Position numbers and translations under genes: made by a program. Shown piece by piece: positions 1 through 9,581 of a stretch of 64,000 nt of DNA. The number at the start of each line of letters is the position of its first letter. Within the stretch, counting starts at the first letter, position 1. The notes under the pieces were generated by a model. That model did not search any database. It saw only the letters and a program-made list of their open reading frames with translations, and was not told where the DNA came from. The stretch is taken from assembly GCA_029212615.1 (NCBI GenBank), contig JARGPJ010000003.1, positions 434,001 to 498,000 of the forward strand. Reading direction: 5' to 3'. Source of the DNA: Verrucomicrobiales bacterium. Lineage in GTDB: Bacteria; Verrucomicrobiota; Verrucomicrobiia; Verrucomicrobiales; DEV007.

Positions 1-327
1 AGCTCATTCCTCCCTGCTTACCAGGACGCCGAGGTCATGAACAACAACCCGTTTGCTCAACTTGATCAAACCGGTGTTGGGCAGCTTGTCGAGATTGGTG
101 TGGAAAAAGGACGCTCCTCCAAGCCGAACCTCAAGGTCGGTATCTGTGGTGAGCACGGCGGTGATCCTGAGTCCGTCAAGTTCTGCCACCGCACTGGATT
201 GAACTACGTCAGCTGCAGCCCGTTCCGCATCCCGATTGCGAAACTCGCTGCTGCTCAAGCCGCCCTCGCAGACAAACCTGCGCCAAAGAAAAAGGCAGCC
301 AAAAAGAAGACCGCTCGTAAGAAGTAA
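1..327 (+). CDS. ppdK: Pyruvate phosphate dikinase, C-terminal fragment (5' end outside window)
   Basis: This is the last 108 codons of a gene that enters from the left edge. Pyruvate phosphate dikinase interconverts pyruvate, ATP and phosphate with phosphoenolpyruvate, AMP and pyrophosphate in the cytoplasm. The fragment is the end of the PEP/pyruvate-binding barrel: FLPAY, a GVGxLVxIGVExGR-like helix, and [10 protein letters not shown] with the family's catalytic cysteine at codon 145-147, followed by [15 protein letters not shown]. The enzyme normally ends soon after LAAAQAAL. Here an extra alanine/lysine-rich tail of about 18 residues follows ([15 protein letters not shown]), which is not part of the catalytic fold. 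A strong terminator follows the stop. The family call is near certain; the role of the tail is unknown. Confidence 0.96.
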   Translation, partial: SSFLPAYQDAEVMNNNPFAQLDQTGVGQLVEIGVEKGRSSKPNLKVGICGEHGGDPESVKFCHRTGLNYVSCSPFRIPIAKLAAAQAALADKPAPKKKAAKKKTARKK

Positions 328-363
328 TTCGACGACAGTCTGACGTTTTAAAACGTTTCAACG

Positions 364-397
364 AAGGCGGCTCTGCGAAAGCGGAGCCGCCTTTTTT
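364..397 (+). terminator. Rho-independent terminator of ppdK
   Basis: A perfect GC-rich stem of about 13 bp (left arm 364-376, right arm 381-393, one G-T pair) is closed by a GAAA tetraloop at 377-380 and runs into six T residues. It lies 37 bases after the ppdK stop. Confidence 0.93.
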
Positions 398-485
398 GTG
401 CCCCCGCCGTTTTGCTGCCGGGACCTGAAAACCTTTCCAAAACAAGGGTGCAAATGCACCCTTTCTGTGGATCAGTCTGTCCACA

Positions 486-1475
486 ATGACCCCATTAATG
501 GAAAGCCTCGACAATGCCCCTGAAGAGAGCTTCAGCATCGTCGTCATTCCTGACACCCAAGCCTATCTCGGCCGCGGCACTGCGGCAACACCGGATAGCG
601 ACGCCCCTGTCACCAACCCCTCGTTTGAATCCCACATCAACTGGATTAAGAGCCACCTCGAGCCCCAACGAATCGCTTTTGTCAGCCATGTCGGTGACCT
701 CGTTGATCTCAATATTCCCTCCCAATGGGTCACCGCACGAGCGCTAATGAACCGCTTAAAAGGCTCCGTCCCCTTCGGGTTCTCCCCGGGGAATCGGGAC
801 ATGCAGGACTCGGGTGACAGTTCACTGTTTCAATCCTGTTTTGGAGCTGATCAGTATCGCCATTTTCCCTGGTACGGTGACAGCTTTACATCCTCCCGCG
901 AAGGCTTTTCGGGGAACAATGCCAACAGTTTTCAACTTTTCGAAAAGAGAGGCATCAAAGTTATTTTTCTACATCTCGAGTGCAACGCTCCCGACGATGT
1001 TGTCGACTGGGCCAACGAAATTCTTGCCGTTCACGGGGACCGCCTCGCCCTGATCACAACGCATATGGGCTGGGGCCCTCTTGAGCGCCCCCGAAGTTCT
1101 GACGACTATGTAACCGCGCCGAAAGGACGCATGACCTGGTGTAAAACTCACGGAAAGAAAGGTAACTCACCGCAACAACTTTGGGAGAAGTGCTATCGAA
1201 TTCATTCACATCTGTTTGCCGTATTTTCAGGAGATCAAATTCGGACAGAGGCCTTCCGCGCCGCAAGCACGGGCAGAAACGGGAATCTGATTCACGAAAT
1301 CACTCAGGACTATGGTAACACTCTGCTTCGCCTCTACCGCTTCCTCCCGGAGCAACAACGCGTCGACGCTTTTACGATAGACTCCCACACCACGTTTCTT
1401 TGCGGCGGGACTCCGCGCCACCCCGGCAAAGAGCAGCACCAATTTCAGATTCCCTGGTTACATTCGGACGATTGA
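486..1475 (+). CDS. Calcineurin-like metallophosphoesterase with divergent active site
   Basis: A 329-residue cytoplasmic protein; no signal peptide or membrane segment is visible. It follows the metallophosphoesterase plan: VVIPDTQ (residues 19-25, the DTQ variant of the first metal-binding motif), HVGDLVD (68-74), PGNRDM (101-106), LITTHMGW (189-196) and a last motif VFSGDQ (246-251). Active relatives usually have GNHD in the third motif and a GHxH-type last motif. Here the catalytic histidine is arginine 104 and the last motif has GDQ. The fold assignment is good, but catalytic competence is doubtful and the substrate is unknown. The gene stands alone, with the convergent propeller gene downstream. 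The ATG at 486 was taken; an ATG at 498 is a possible alternative. Confidence 0.8.
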   Translation: MTPLMESLDNAPEESFSIVVIPDTQAYLGRGTAATPDSDAPVTNPSFESHINWIKSHLEPQRIAFVSHVGDLVDLNIPSQWVTARALMNRLKGSVPFGFSPGNRDMQDSGDSSLFQSCFGADQYRHFPWYGDSFTSSREGFSGNNANSFQLFEKRGIKVIFLHLECNAPDDVVDWANEILAVHGDRLALITTHMGWGPLERPRSSDDYVTAPKGRMTWCKTHGKKGNSPQQLWEKCYRIHSHLFAVFSGDQIRTEAFRAASTGRNGNLIHEITQDYGNTLLRLYRFLPEQQRVDAFTIDSHTTFLCGGTPRHPGKEQHQFQIPWLHSDD

Positions 1476-1561
1476 AACATTCGCTTTGCTTCACCATGAA
1501 ATGAACATGTAGCCACGGCAGAAACCGGAATCTCAGACCTCAAGCACTCAAGCCAATCGCC

Positions 1562-2917
1562 TTAGCGTGTCGTGATCCGGAAGATCTCGCCAACAGCCGG
1601 TTTCCGATCCACAAGCTCCCCGGAAGCAGATTTCAAAGTAAGTATTTCGTCACCCGCAGTGAGGAGAACTAAATCATTCGAAGCGGGAGAAAGAGGCGAA
1701 ACAAGATCTACCTTCACAGGAAGCGGAACGGAACGGGACTCAAGACGAGGATTTCCGGAACTCCCCACTACCTCAAAGACATAGAGTTCTTTCAGTGGAT
1801 TTCGCGATTCAACGAGACGCCCGAAGGATCTCTTTTTGGTTTTTCCTGCAACAGGCGAGACGATGTAGCGTCCCCCGCTCACGACAACAGGAGCAGCCAG
1901 TCCCGGTGGCGTTTGAATTCGCTGCACTACTTTTCGAGCGATGAGATCAATCCAACTGACTCCTCCATCGGCCCCGGCATTCGCCATGAGAACAAAATCA
2001 TTCCCCCCTGAAGGACAAAGCACAGCCCGGTCCGGGAACGCGGTTCCCCAGCTTTCATCGACAGCGACAGACTCGTAGGTCAGATCTTTCCACGCCCCAT
2101 CCTTCGCTGCATCGAGGTCCGCCATTGCAACACCTCCGTAGAGATCCATCGAAAGCAGCAAAGTGTTTGTGCGCCTCGACGGAATGATAATCTCAGGATT
2201 AGGTCCTCTCTCTTTCCCATCGGCAAGGTGAAGTTGCGGCATCGACCTTGGAAGTTGCAGATCACCCAGCGTTTTTCCTGTCACGATGTCAATAGTAACA
2301 ACTCGGCTCCCCTTGGAATTGCCGCTTGCGCTGTCCTTCTGCCAACTCGTCCAGGCAACCCCGTCGGAGGTTGTGGCAACATATTCAATACGCCGCCCGT
2401 CTGGACGCAATTGGTGTGTCCCGTTCCAGCGATGGGAAATTTTTCCCGTCGCCGCGTCAATAATATAGGCCATACGCTCTTCAGCACCGACAACGAAATA
2501 GTCATCCCAGGTGCCGATGTCATCGGGAATACGATCGACTGACAGAAACTGATGGGTTCCGGCCTCAAGATCAGCGAGAAGCAGGTTATTGATTCCGGCA
2601 TGCTGCGAAGTAGCTAGAAGAAAACGCCCGGAAGTCGAAAGCTTCAACTTATGCGGCCGCATAAAAAGGCGCTGCTGTCCGACCACCTCCTGCGATATGA
2701 TCTCTCCGGTTCCCGGATCAACATTGACGACGGCAACTCCCCCGCCTTCAAGATCTCCACTATTTTTAAAGGTGTAATAAACCGAGCCATCTCCGGCGCC
2801 CCCCTCCCCTGAACCAGCCATCCCGGCAAAAGCAGGGGATTCAACCACTCCAGAAATGAGCACTGAGAGTACCCCGTAGCAAGTGAGTCGTAAAAGTTGA
2901 AAACCGGAAATCGTCAT
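1562..2917 (-). CDS. Secreted beta-propeller-like protein of unknown function
   Basis: The 451-residue product starts with a signal peptide (MTISGFQLLRLTCYGVLSVL, cleaved near AFAG). A longer reading frame reaches 3004, but only the internal ATG at 2917 puts the signal sequence at the N-terminus, so that start is chosen. The mature part has repeated beta-rich blocks of propeller type: NVDPGTGEI, KLSTSGRFLLATSQ, IDAATGKISHRW, TIDIVTGKTLGDL, IDLIARKVVQRI. These resemble lactonase or YncE-like propellers, in which bound values are tracked as 'in/from' pairs. No catalytic signature was recognised. It is divergent from the giant outer-membrane fusion gene at 3168 and shares a 250-base promoter region with it, so joint regulation is possible but not shown. 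Confidence 0.7.
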   Translation of the reverse strand: MTISGFQLLRLTCYGVLSVLISGVVESPAFAGMAGSGEGGAGDGSVYYTFKNSGDLEGGGVAVVNVDPGTGEIISQEVVGQQRLFMRPHKLKLSTSGRFLLATSQHAGINNLLLADLEAGTHQFLSVDRIPDDIGTWDDYFVVGAEERMAYIIDAATGKISHRWNGTHQLRPDGRRIEYVATTSDGVAWTSWQKDSASGNSKGSRVVTIDIVTGKTLGDLQLPRSMPQLHLADGKERGPNPEIIIPSRRTNTLLLSMDLYGGVAMADLDAAKDGAWKDLTYESVAVDESWGTAFPDRAVLCPSGGNDFVLMANAGADGGVSWIDLIARKVVQRIQTPPGLAAPVVVSGGRYIVSPVAGKTKKRSFGRLVESRNPLKELYVFEVVGSSGNPRLESRSVPLPVKVDLVSPLSPASNDLVLLTAGDEILTLKSASGELVDRKPAVGEIFRITTR

Positions 2918-3167
2918 CGCAGAGAATATTTGAGGACACAACACGCTTGAGAAACCGCCTCCGTCAAGCGGGATGGGATCAAAGCTTCGTGACATTTCCG
3001 GCACAGACTAACAAAACAGCACAATTGCTAACATTCTGTCATTTTCGTCACTCAATTCCAGTCGCAGTATCAAACTGCTCAGGTAGTAGATTCAGGTTCA
3101 AGCCAAAATATTGTCGAGTCACGACCCTTATTCCGGCCAGTTCATCTTCTCCTCTAACCTAAATTCT

Positions 3168-6100
3168 ATGCGATCCCTCATCTCCCCTCCGGTACATCCT
3201 GATGTATTGCTGCCGATTGCCCGGAGAGTAACCGGGTTCAGATTAGCAGGATTCTCCGCAGTGCTTGCCCTCCTCGTGATCGGAGCCCCGGGTGCGGCAT
3301 CGGCTCAGACCTTCGTTCACACAGACAGTGATGATCGCGACTGGAACGATGCAGCGAACTGGTCTCCCGCGACTGTTCCGAATACACAGGATGCCGCAGT
3401 TATCATCACCCGTGATTCCGGAGGTGGCAACCGGGTCATAGACGGAGATGGCGACACCTTCACTCTGGGAAGCCTGAACTGGACGAACGACGACAACAGC
3501 CACGAACGTCTCGATGATACCGAACTGAATTTTAACAGCGCAAGCACCTTTTCCACACTCACTTACACAGGCACGGATGGCGGAAATCTTCAGTTTCGCG
3601 AAGGAACAAATCTCATTGTCGCCAACGGCCAGACTTTAAACATCAACAACGCAAGCAGCGATGACGGATCGCGAATCGTTCTCTCATCAGAAGGATCGAA
3701 TGGAGAACTTGTCGGAGCAGGAACAGTCATTTTTAACGATACTTCCGCTGATGCTGCCGACAACATGCGAACGATCAGGTTTGAAGCAGAGAGCAATAAC
3801 TTCGAGGGAATATTCAGACTTGAATCAGGACGGCTGGAGATTGAAGAGGATGGCGATCTTCTCGGGGACGGCGTGCTCGATATTCGCGGAGGCAGAATCG
3901 AAACGGACGACTCACGCGAGATTTCGGACGAAGTTGATATCAACGGAAGCTTCACTTTTTCCGGAGATGAAGAACTCACGCTGTCAGGTCCGGTCACCCT
4001 TGGTAGCGGAAACCACAACATTATCGTAGACAATACCGATGAAGATTTCATTTTCTCGGGAGCTGTCGGCGGTGCGGGCTTCACCAAATCCGGAGACGGA
4101 ACCCTCGTCATCACCAATGCTACCAACACCTTCAACGGCCCCGTCAAGATCACGGAGGGGGAACTAGAATTTCAAGATGCGGGAGCACTCGGCAATACCC
4201 CTTCTCTCACCGCCGACGGAGGTCGTCTCTCATTTCGCGGCGATTTTACCGTCGCTCCAAGTCACAGGATCTTTATTGGCAACGGTGCCGGAACCAGCAT
4301 CAGCACTCCGGGAGGAAGTTCCGACGTGGTCTATAACGGAGTCATCGCCAACAAGCCGGGAGAAGTGGGGAGCTGGGCCAAACAGGGAAGTGGTCGACTC
4401 ATTCTGGGCGGAGCTAATACTTTTACCGGATCAGTAGCCGTTAACAACGGAGAACTCCGCCTCAACGACATTGCTTCGCTTACGACCGCTTCTTCAGTCC
4501 TCGTGGATGACGCGACACTGGAACTGAACGTCGGCGGCACTCAAAGCTGGCAGATTGGACAAGGTGACATCATCCTGAACGACGGAGGAAAACTGGAACA
4601 ACTGCGGGACACGGATAACGACATTGCCATCATCGACCAGGCAATTCGTCTTACTGGCTCCGGAGGCGAAATCAATGCTTCGGGTGATTCTCAAATCACC
4701 GTAACGGGGAATATCAGTGGCACCAACCTGGAGAAAAGTGGCGGCGGCGAACTTCGTTTCTCCGACACCGAGAAGACCTATTCAGGGGAAACCTTGGTGA
4801 GCAACGGCCGGCTTCGCATCGACGAGGAAGGCATGCCAACCAACACCTCGGCGGTGGTTCTGGACGATGGAGGCAACCTCCGATTCGGTCAGGCGAAACC
4901 CCGCACCTTCTCGATCGGTGCCGGAGGCAATGCCCCGATTACAATCACCGGAAACAGTGAAACCAGCAGCATCGAATACACCGATTCGGGGTCCGCAACG
5001 CTCACCAACAACATTGCCATTAACACCACTGGAAGCGGTGGCGGAAACTTTCGGTCACGGGATGCCGGGTCTACACTGGAGCTGACTGGTAATCTCACGG
5101 GAGCCGGTGACCTCTTCATCAACGAAGGGACCGGAGGCAATCCGGTACAAGGCGGCACCGTCTACCTGCGGGGAAATGCGTCTTCTTTCACCGGTGATGT
5201 CGATGTCTTACAATCCATTCTACGGCTCGGAGAAAACACGACACTCGGAGCGGGCGATTTCACACTTCGCAGCCCCTCAACCTTGAGCGTCGACATTAAC
5301 TCCCCCACAACACTCGGCTCAGTTTCGGCAAGCAACGCCACCCTTGCCTCCGGTTCGACGATCACCCCGAATTTCAATGGCACCGTAAACCCCGGCGAAA
5401 ATACATTCACGCTAATCGATACCACTGGAGCACTGGTAAACAACGGAGCCATCGTCCTCGACCGCCCCCTTGTTGATCTCTCCCTCGTGACGACATCAAA
5501 CCAACTCCAGCTGAGGGCTTTTGCTGATTTTGGAGGAGCAGGCCTCGGCCTCAACCGCATCCAGAGTGCCGTTGGAGATTATCTCCAAACCACCAGTGGA
5601 GGCAACGCCGTCGGAAAGGTTCGGGGCGCCGCTGCCAATCTCCTTGATGCGACCTCTGTCGCCGAATTCTACGACGCAGTCGCTCCCGACGAAATCGGAG
5701 GAATCATGGACGGCGCCATCTTTCACGGCAAAGACCAACTCCGCTCCGTGAACCGATTCGCTCCGCACGTCCAACAACAACTCAACAAAAAGAACGAATC
5801 AGGCTCGCTCTTCTCGGTTGAGACGCCAACCAGCTTCGTCGAACCGGAGGACGGCTGGACCCTGTTTCATGATGTACGAGCACAGAGAGGAAGCCGCGAA
5901 CGCGAGTTCGAACTCGGAGGATATGAGCAAAACGGACAGGCATTCCTGATGGGCGCTGATCGCCAGTTTTCCGACAGCTTCGCCGGAACAATCTTTGGAT
6001 CTTACGAGAACACGAGAACAGAGTTTGATCGCTCCCGCGGCTGGGGAAGTTCTGATACAGTCGGCATCGGGGCGATGGGCTCCATCCTTCTGCCGCAGGG

Positions 6101-7880
6101 GCACATCTCCGCCGGCATCCAACATCTTCACCATTCTTTCTCAACGGAACGTTACAGCAGCCTCGGAACGGCCCGGGCAAAACCGGATGGCGATCAGCTG
6201 GGCCTCATCCTGCAGAGCGCAACCCGTCTCGGGAACGGCCCCCTCTCCATCACCCCCACCGCTCACCTCCAGTATAATAAACTCTGGATTGATTCCTTCA
6301 CTGAAAATGGTTCTGCCATCGCTCAGTCATTCGACGACTTGGCAACCGACAGTCTCGAAGGAGGCCTGGGCCTCCGTGTCGGCTACACTATTCCCACACC
6401 GACGATGACTCTCCGTCCCGAGGTTTTCGCAGAATACCGCCAGGAATTTCTCGATGGTTCGAGGGAGATCAGTTCAAGCCTCATTGGTGCAACGACGGAC
6501 CTGAAATTCTCGACCCCGGAACGTTCTGACGGGTATGCTGTGGTCGGCGGGGGCCTCCATGCGGACTTCAGCGACAACACCAGTGCATTTGTGCAATACG
6601 AGGCTCAGCTCATCGATACAGACGCCTCAACCTATGGCGTATACGGTGGGCTGCGGTGGAATTTCTCTGAAAATCCCCTCGCGGAATCAATGACTGCCTT
6701 TGCAGACAGCACCGCGAACTATCGTGACACCCTCAGAGGGTCCTACTTGGGAGATGCAATCGACGCGATTAACCTTCGCGCGCGAGTCGACCTTCAATAC
6801 GACCATGCCGAAACTGATGCGAGAGCAGGAACAGACCCTGACCCGAATGATCCGGCAGACACCGACTTCTGGTTCGCCCGCCGGGTCCGCCTTTATGCCG
6901 ACCGGGATTTCGGCCTGGGATTCTACTCCGATGTCTCGTTTGACTTCGGTGAGGACATCAACTCCGAAGAAACCGCCGCCCGTCTCTTTCAGACTAATGT
7001 CGGTTGGAACCTTTTTGAACCCTTCGAGCTGCGTTTTGGTCTTGATCGGGTTCCTCTCGGTTACGAGGACACGACCAGCAGCGCAAGCCTCAAAACAATC
7101 GAGCGCTCCGCCGCCTCCCGGGTCTTCGGTCGCCTCGGTGGCGATCAAATTGGTCGCGACCATTGGAGCGGTGCCGTCAAAGGTCGACTCCGGGAACTCT
7201 ATGCAAGCAATCGCGGCCTAATCCGCCGCTATGATTTTCACTACGAGTTTGCAGTCGCTAATCCACGGGAAGACGTCGACGCCCTCTGGGATGATGCAGG
7301 AACCGGAACAACCTGGGGAGAATCCTCCTACTACCTGAGAGTCATGAATGAACTCCACACCTCTATTGGCCAGTTCGACTTTGGAGTCGATCTCGCCGAT
7401 ATCCCAACCTTTCGGGCAAGAAGTGACGACGAAGTCACCGGTGCAAAAGCCTACTCCCCCTTCATTAACTATCAACTGGGATGGTTCAACCTGAGTTCAG
7501 TCGGTTACTTTGTTGATTATGACCGGGACGCAGCCAACGGAGGCACTTCGGTCGAAGCCGAGGGCATCGCCATTATTCCAAGCCTCTACATCACCCCCAA
7601 AGTTGAACTCGTTGGCATGTATTCCAACTTCGAGACCGATGGTGACTTCGCTATCCGCGCGAACCAGGCATCCCGCAACATTCCCACCACCTACTCTGAA
7701 AACCGTCGTTACGATCGATTGGATCAATTCTACTTCGGAGTAAATCACTACCTGAACGGCAACGATCTGAAAATCATGTATGGAGTCGAAAAAAGCATCT
7801 TCGACGAGACGAGAGCTGACCGACCCGTTGGCAAAGAAGAATCGTGGGCCTTCCGCACCCGCGTCCAACTGCGTTTCTAG
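3168..7880 (+). CDS. Autotransporter with PATR repeats fused to an OprO/OprP-like porin barrel
   Basis: One uninterrupted frame of 1570 codons. The ATG at 3168 is preferred over an upstream TTG at 3111 because it leads directly into a long signal peptide cleaved near ASA/Q (residue 46/47). Residues about 50-870 form a beta-helical passenger with autotransporter-associated strand repeats, such as GFTKSGDGTLVITNATNTF, KQGSGRLILGGANTF and LEKSGGGELRF. Residues about 895-1166 look like a complete autotransporter barrel ending in YGGLRWNF, a typical barrel-terminal motif, here internal. Residues about 1175-1570 resemble phosphate-selective porins (DFWFARRVRLYADRDFG, FELRFGLDRVPLGYED) and end in VQLRF. 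Two successive barrels in one chain are unusual. The tctCB gene follows after 43 bases, suggesting a role in anion or carboxylate uptake; this is inference. Confidence 0.82.
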   Translation: MRSLISPPVHPDVLLPIARRVTGFRLAGFSAVLALLVIGAPGAASAQTFVHTDSDDRDWNDAANWSPATVPNTQDAAVIITRDSGGGNRVIDGDGDTFTLGSLNWTNDDNSHERLDDTELNFNSASTFSTLTYTGTDGGNLQFREGTNLIVANGQTLNINNASSDDGSRIVLSSEGSNGELVGAGTVIFNDTSADAADNMRTIRFEAESNNFEGIFRLESGRLEIEEDGDLLGDGVLDIRGGRIETDDSREISDEVDINGSFTFSGDEELTLSGPVTLGSGNHNIIVDNTDEDFIFSGAVGGAGFTKSGDGTLVITNATNTFNGPVKITEGELEFQDAGALGNTPSLTADGGRLSFRGDFTVAPSHRIFIGNGAGTSISTPGGSSDVVYNGVIANKPGEVGSWAKQGSGRLILGGANTFTGSVAVNNGELRLNDIASLTTASSVLVDDATLELNVGGTQSWQIGQGDIILNDGGKLEQLRDTDNDIAIIDQAIRLTGSGGEINASGDSQITVTGNISGTNLEKSGGGELRFSDTEKTYSGETLVSNGRLRIDEEGMPTNTSAVVLDDGGNLRFGQAKPRTFSIGAGGNAPITITGNSETSSIEYTDSGSATLTNNIAINTTGSGGGNFRSRDAGSTLELTGNLTGAGDLFINEGTGGNPVQGGTVYLRGNASSFTGDVDVLQSILRLGENTTLGAGDFTLRSPSTLSVDINSPTTLGSVSASNATLASGSTITPNFNGTVNPGENTFTLIDTTGALVNNGAIVLDRPLVDLSLVTTSNQLQLRAFADFGGAGLGLNRIQSAVGDYLQTTSGGNAVGKVRGAAANLLDATSVAEFYDAVAPDEIGGIMDGAIFHGKDQLRSVNRFAPHVQQQLNKKNESGSLFSVETPTSFVEPEDGWTLFHDVRAQRGSREREFELGGYEQNGQAFLMGADRQFSDSFAGTIFGSYENTRTEFDRSRGWGSSDTVGIGAMGSILLPQGHISAGIQHLHHSFSTERYSSLGTARAKPDGDQLGLILQSATRLGNGPLSITPTAHLQYNKLWIDSFTENGSAIAQSFDDLATDSLEGGLGLRVGYTIPTPTMTLRPEVFAEYRQEFLDGSREISSSLIGATTDLKFSTPERSDGYAVVGGGLHADFSDNTSAFVQYEAQLIDTDASTYGVYGGLRWNFSENPLAESMTAFADSTANYRDTLRGSYLGDAIDAINLRARVDLQYDHAETDARAGTDPDPNDPADTDFWFARRVRLYADRDFGLGFYSDVSFDFGEDINSEETAARLFQTNVGWNLFEPFELRFGLDRVPLGYEDTTSSASLKTIERSAASRVFGRLGGDQIGRDHWSGAVKGRLRELYASNRGLIRRYDFHYEFAVANPREDVDALWDDAGTGTTWGESSYYLRVMNELHTSIGQFDFGVDLADIPTFRARSDDEVTGAKAYSPFINYQLGWFNLSSVGYFVDYDRDAANGGTSVEAEGIAIIPSLYITPKVELVGMYSNFETDGDFAIRANQASRNIPTTYSENRRYDRLDQFYFGVNHYLNGNDLKIMYGVEKSIFDETRADRPVGKEESWAFRTRVQLRF

Positions 7881-7891
7881 TTTAGCGGGTT

Positions 7892-7909
7892 GTGAGAGGT
7901 TGCTCTCAC
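7892..7909 (+). other. Hairpin between the porin fusion and tctCB
   Basis: A perfect 7-bp stem (7892-7898 with 7903-7909) with a GTTG loop lies between the two stop/start codons. No T-run follows, so it is more likely an mRNA stability or attenuation element than a full terminator, if it has a role at all. Confidence 0.4.
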
Positions 7910-7923
7910 TCTCAATTTAAAAC

Positions 7924-9537
7924 ATGAATTCGCTCCTTCGTCCTCGGCGGCACTCAGGGTGCCTCCTTGTGATTCTTGTCTCAGCTCTCACCCTTTCACT
8001 CCCGGCAATCGAAGAAGCGACAACGCCAGTCACTCCGGAAACTGATCTTACGGTATTTCCCAACCGCCCCATTAGAATCATCGTCTACACCGGTCCCGGT
8101 GGTCAGATCGACTTTACGGCCCGAAAATTTGCGGAGATTGCCAGAAAATATGCCCCCGAACACCCTTTCGTCGTCATCAACAAGCCGGGAGCAGGGGGAA
8201 TTGTTGCTTTCGAAGAAGTCATCCAGGCACCGGCCGATGGCTACAATATCCTCGCCGTCACACGTTCAAATGTCACGAAACTCGTCTCGTCGGGACGGGA
8301 GGACCTTCTGGATCAGGTAAACTGGTTTGCCTATCTCACCGACAATCCCCACGTCGCGATCACAAACGTTAATTCCGGACTCTCCAACTGGGAGAAAGTG
8401 ACCATTGACTCCCGGGCACGCGATGGCAGACAGATCTGGCTTGGCGTCGATATTGGAGGAGTCAAACATATCTCCGGAATCCGACTCTGGGAGCAGAGCA
8501 ACCTGAGCGCCCGCTGGATTCCCTATAATAGCGGCGGACAAGCCGTCGCCGCTCTCCTCGGGGAAATTGGCCAGGTATATTTCGGCAATCCCAGTGATGC
8601 CGCCGGAAACCCCTCACTCACGATCGTCGGGTCATGTTCCCCACACCGAATGAAGGACTTCCCGGAAGTTCCCACCTTTGCTGAACTCGGCGTTCCCGAT
8701 CTGGAAGATGAGCTTATCTGGCGTGGCCTTGCTTTTCGCAAAGGAATGCCAAAGCCGATCCTCGACTGGTACGATGACTTGGTTCAGAAAGTAAATGCCG
8801 ATCCCGACTGGCGTGAGCAGTGGAGCGGAGAGGGAATCAACGCCACCTACAAAGGGTCAGAAGAATTTGAGGCAATTGTCGCTCAAGACCGCGTTCTTTT
8901 CCGACAGATACTCGAACCCCTCGGCCTCCTGAAATCGAAAAAAAACGGACAATGGCTTGGCTTTCTTGATCCGGAAACTGCCGTCAGATTTGCCAATGGG
9001 ATTCTTCTCCTCATTTTCATCATCGGTTCGATCAGACTCGCGAAATCCGCAAGCCTCCAGGCATTCGGCGAAATTTTTGTCGCAGCCGCCGCTCTCCTCG
9101 CAGCCACATCTCTGCTCATCATGAGTTCCCTTCTTCCACGCCCCAATGCGATTGATACTGTCGGATCGGCCGGAGTCCCCCTGCTCTGGGCTGTTGCTCT
9201 ACTTCTTCTGGCCGCACTGCAAATCGTGATTTCACTTCGACGCTGCTCCGGTAAATCCAATGCGACGGCCTCCCTCTTAAAACGCCTTCGGAAAGACCAT
9301 CTCCTTCCTGCCTTCTTTCTCGGCATCTTCATTTATCTGGCATTGATTTCGACGGTTGGATATCATCTCTCGACCATCATTTTTATTCCCGCAGCTTTCT
9401 GGCTCCTCGGGTTTCGGCGACCACTGCCAACAGCCGTAATTACCGTCCTCTGGATATCATTTGCCTATTTTGTTTTCCAGCAGGCTCTCTATGTCGATTT
9501 ACCGGCAGGATGGCTGACAGGAGCCTTCACTGATTAG
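7924..9537 (+). CDS. TctC-TctB fusion: substrate-binding and small membrane subunits of a TTT transporter
   Basis: The 537-residue protein combines two subunits of a tripartite tricarboxylate transporter. After a signal sequence (about 1-28), residues 45-325 match TctC/Bug binding proteins: FPNRPIRIIVYTGPGGQIDF, VVINKPGAGGIVAFEEV, APADGYNIL, VPTFAELGVPDLEDELIWRG. Residues about 350-535 carry several membrane segments and end in the typical TctB pattern (ISFAYFVFQQALYVDLPAGWL region). TctB and TctC are normally separate proteins, with TctC free in the periplasm. Fusion would tether the binding domain to the membrane complex, assuming a single continuous product. TctA follows 44 bases later. 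The substrate is unknown; carboxylates are typical for the family. Confidence 0.88.
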   Translation: MNSLLRPRRHSGCLLVILVSALTLSLPAIEEATTPVTPETDLTVFPNRPIRIIVYTGPGGQIDFTARKFAEIARKYAPEHPFVVINKPGAGGIVAFEEVIQAPADGYNILAVTRSNVTKLVSSGREDLLDQVNWFAYLTDNPHVAITNVNSGLSNWEKVTIDSRARDGRQIWLGVDIGGVKHISGIRLWEQSNLSARWIPYNSGGQAVAALLGEIGQVYFGNPSDAAGNPSLTIVGSCSPHRMKDFPEVPTFAELGVPDLEDELIWRGLAFRKGMPKPILDWYDDLVQKVNADPDWREQWSGEGINATYKGSEEFEAIVAQDRVLFRQILEPLGLLKSKKNGQWLGFLDPETAVRFANGILLLIFIIGSIRLAKSASLQAFGEIFVAAAALLAATSLLIMSSLLPRPNAIDTVGSAGVPLLWAVALLLLAALQIVISLRRCSGKSNATASLLKRLRKDHLLPAFFLGIFIYLALISTVGYHLSTIIFIPAAFWLLGFRRPLPTAVITVLWISFAYFVFQQALYVDLPAGWLTGAFTD

Positions 9538-9581
9538 CATTTGATACAGTCTTCCTCTCCTACTTATCTCACAGACACAAC

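Noticed and set aside
3590-4153. Long minus-strand frame inside the autotransporter gene
   Set aside because: It is the antisense shadow of a repetitive, compositionally biased passenger region.
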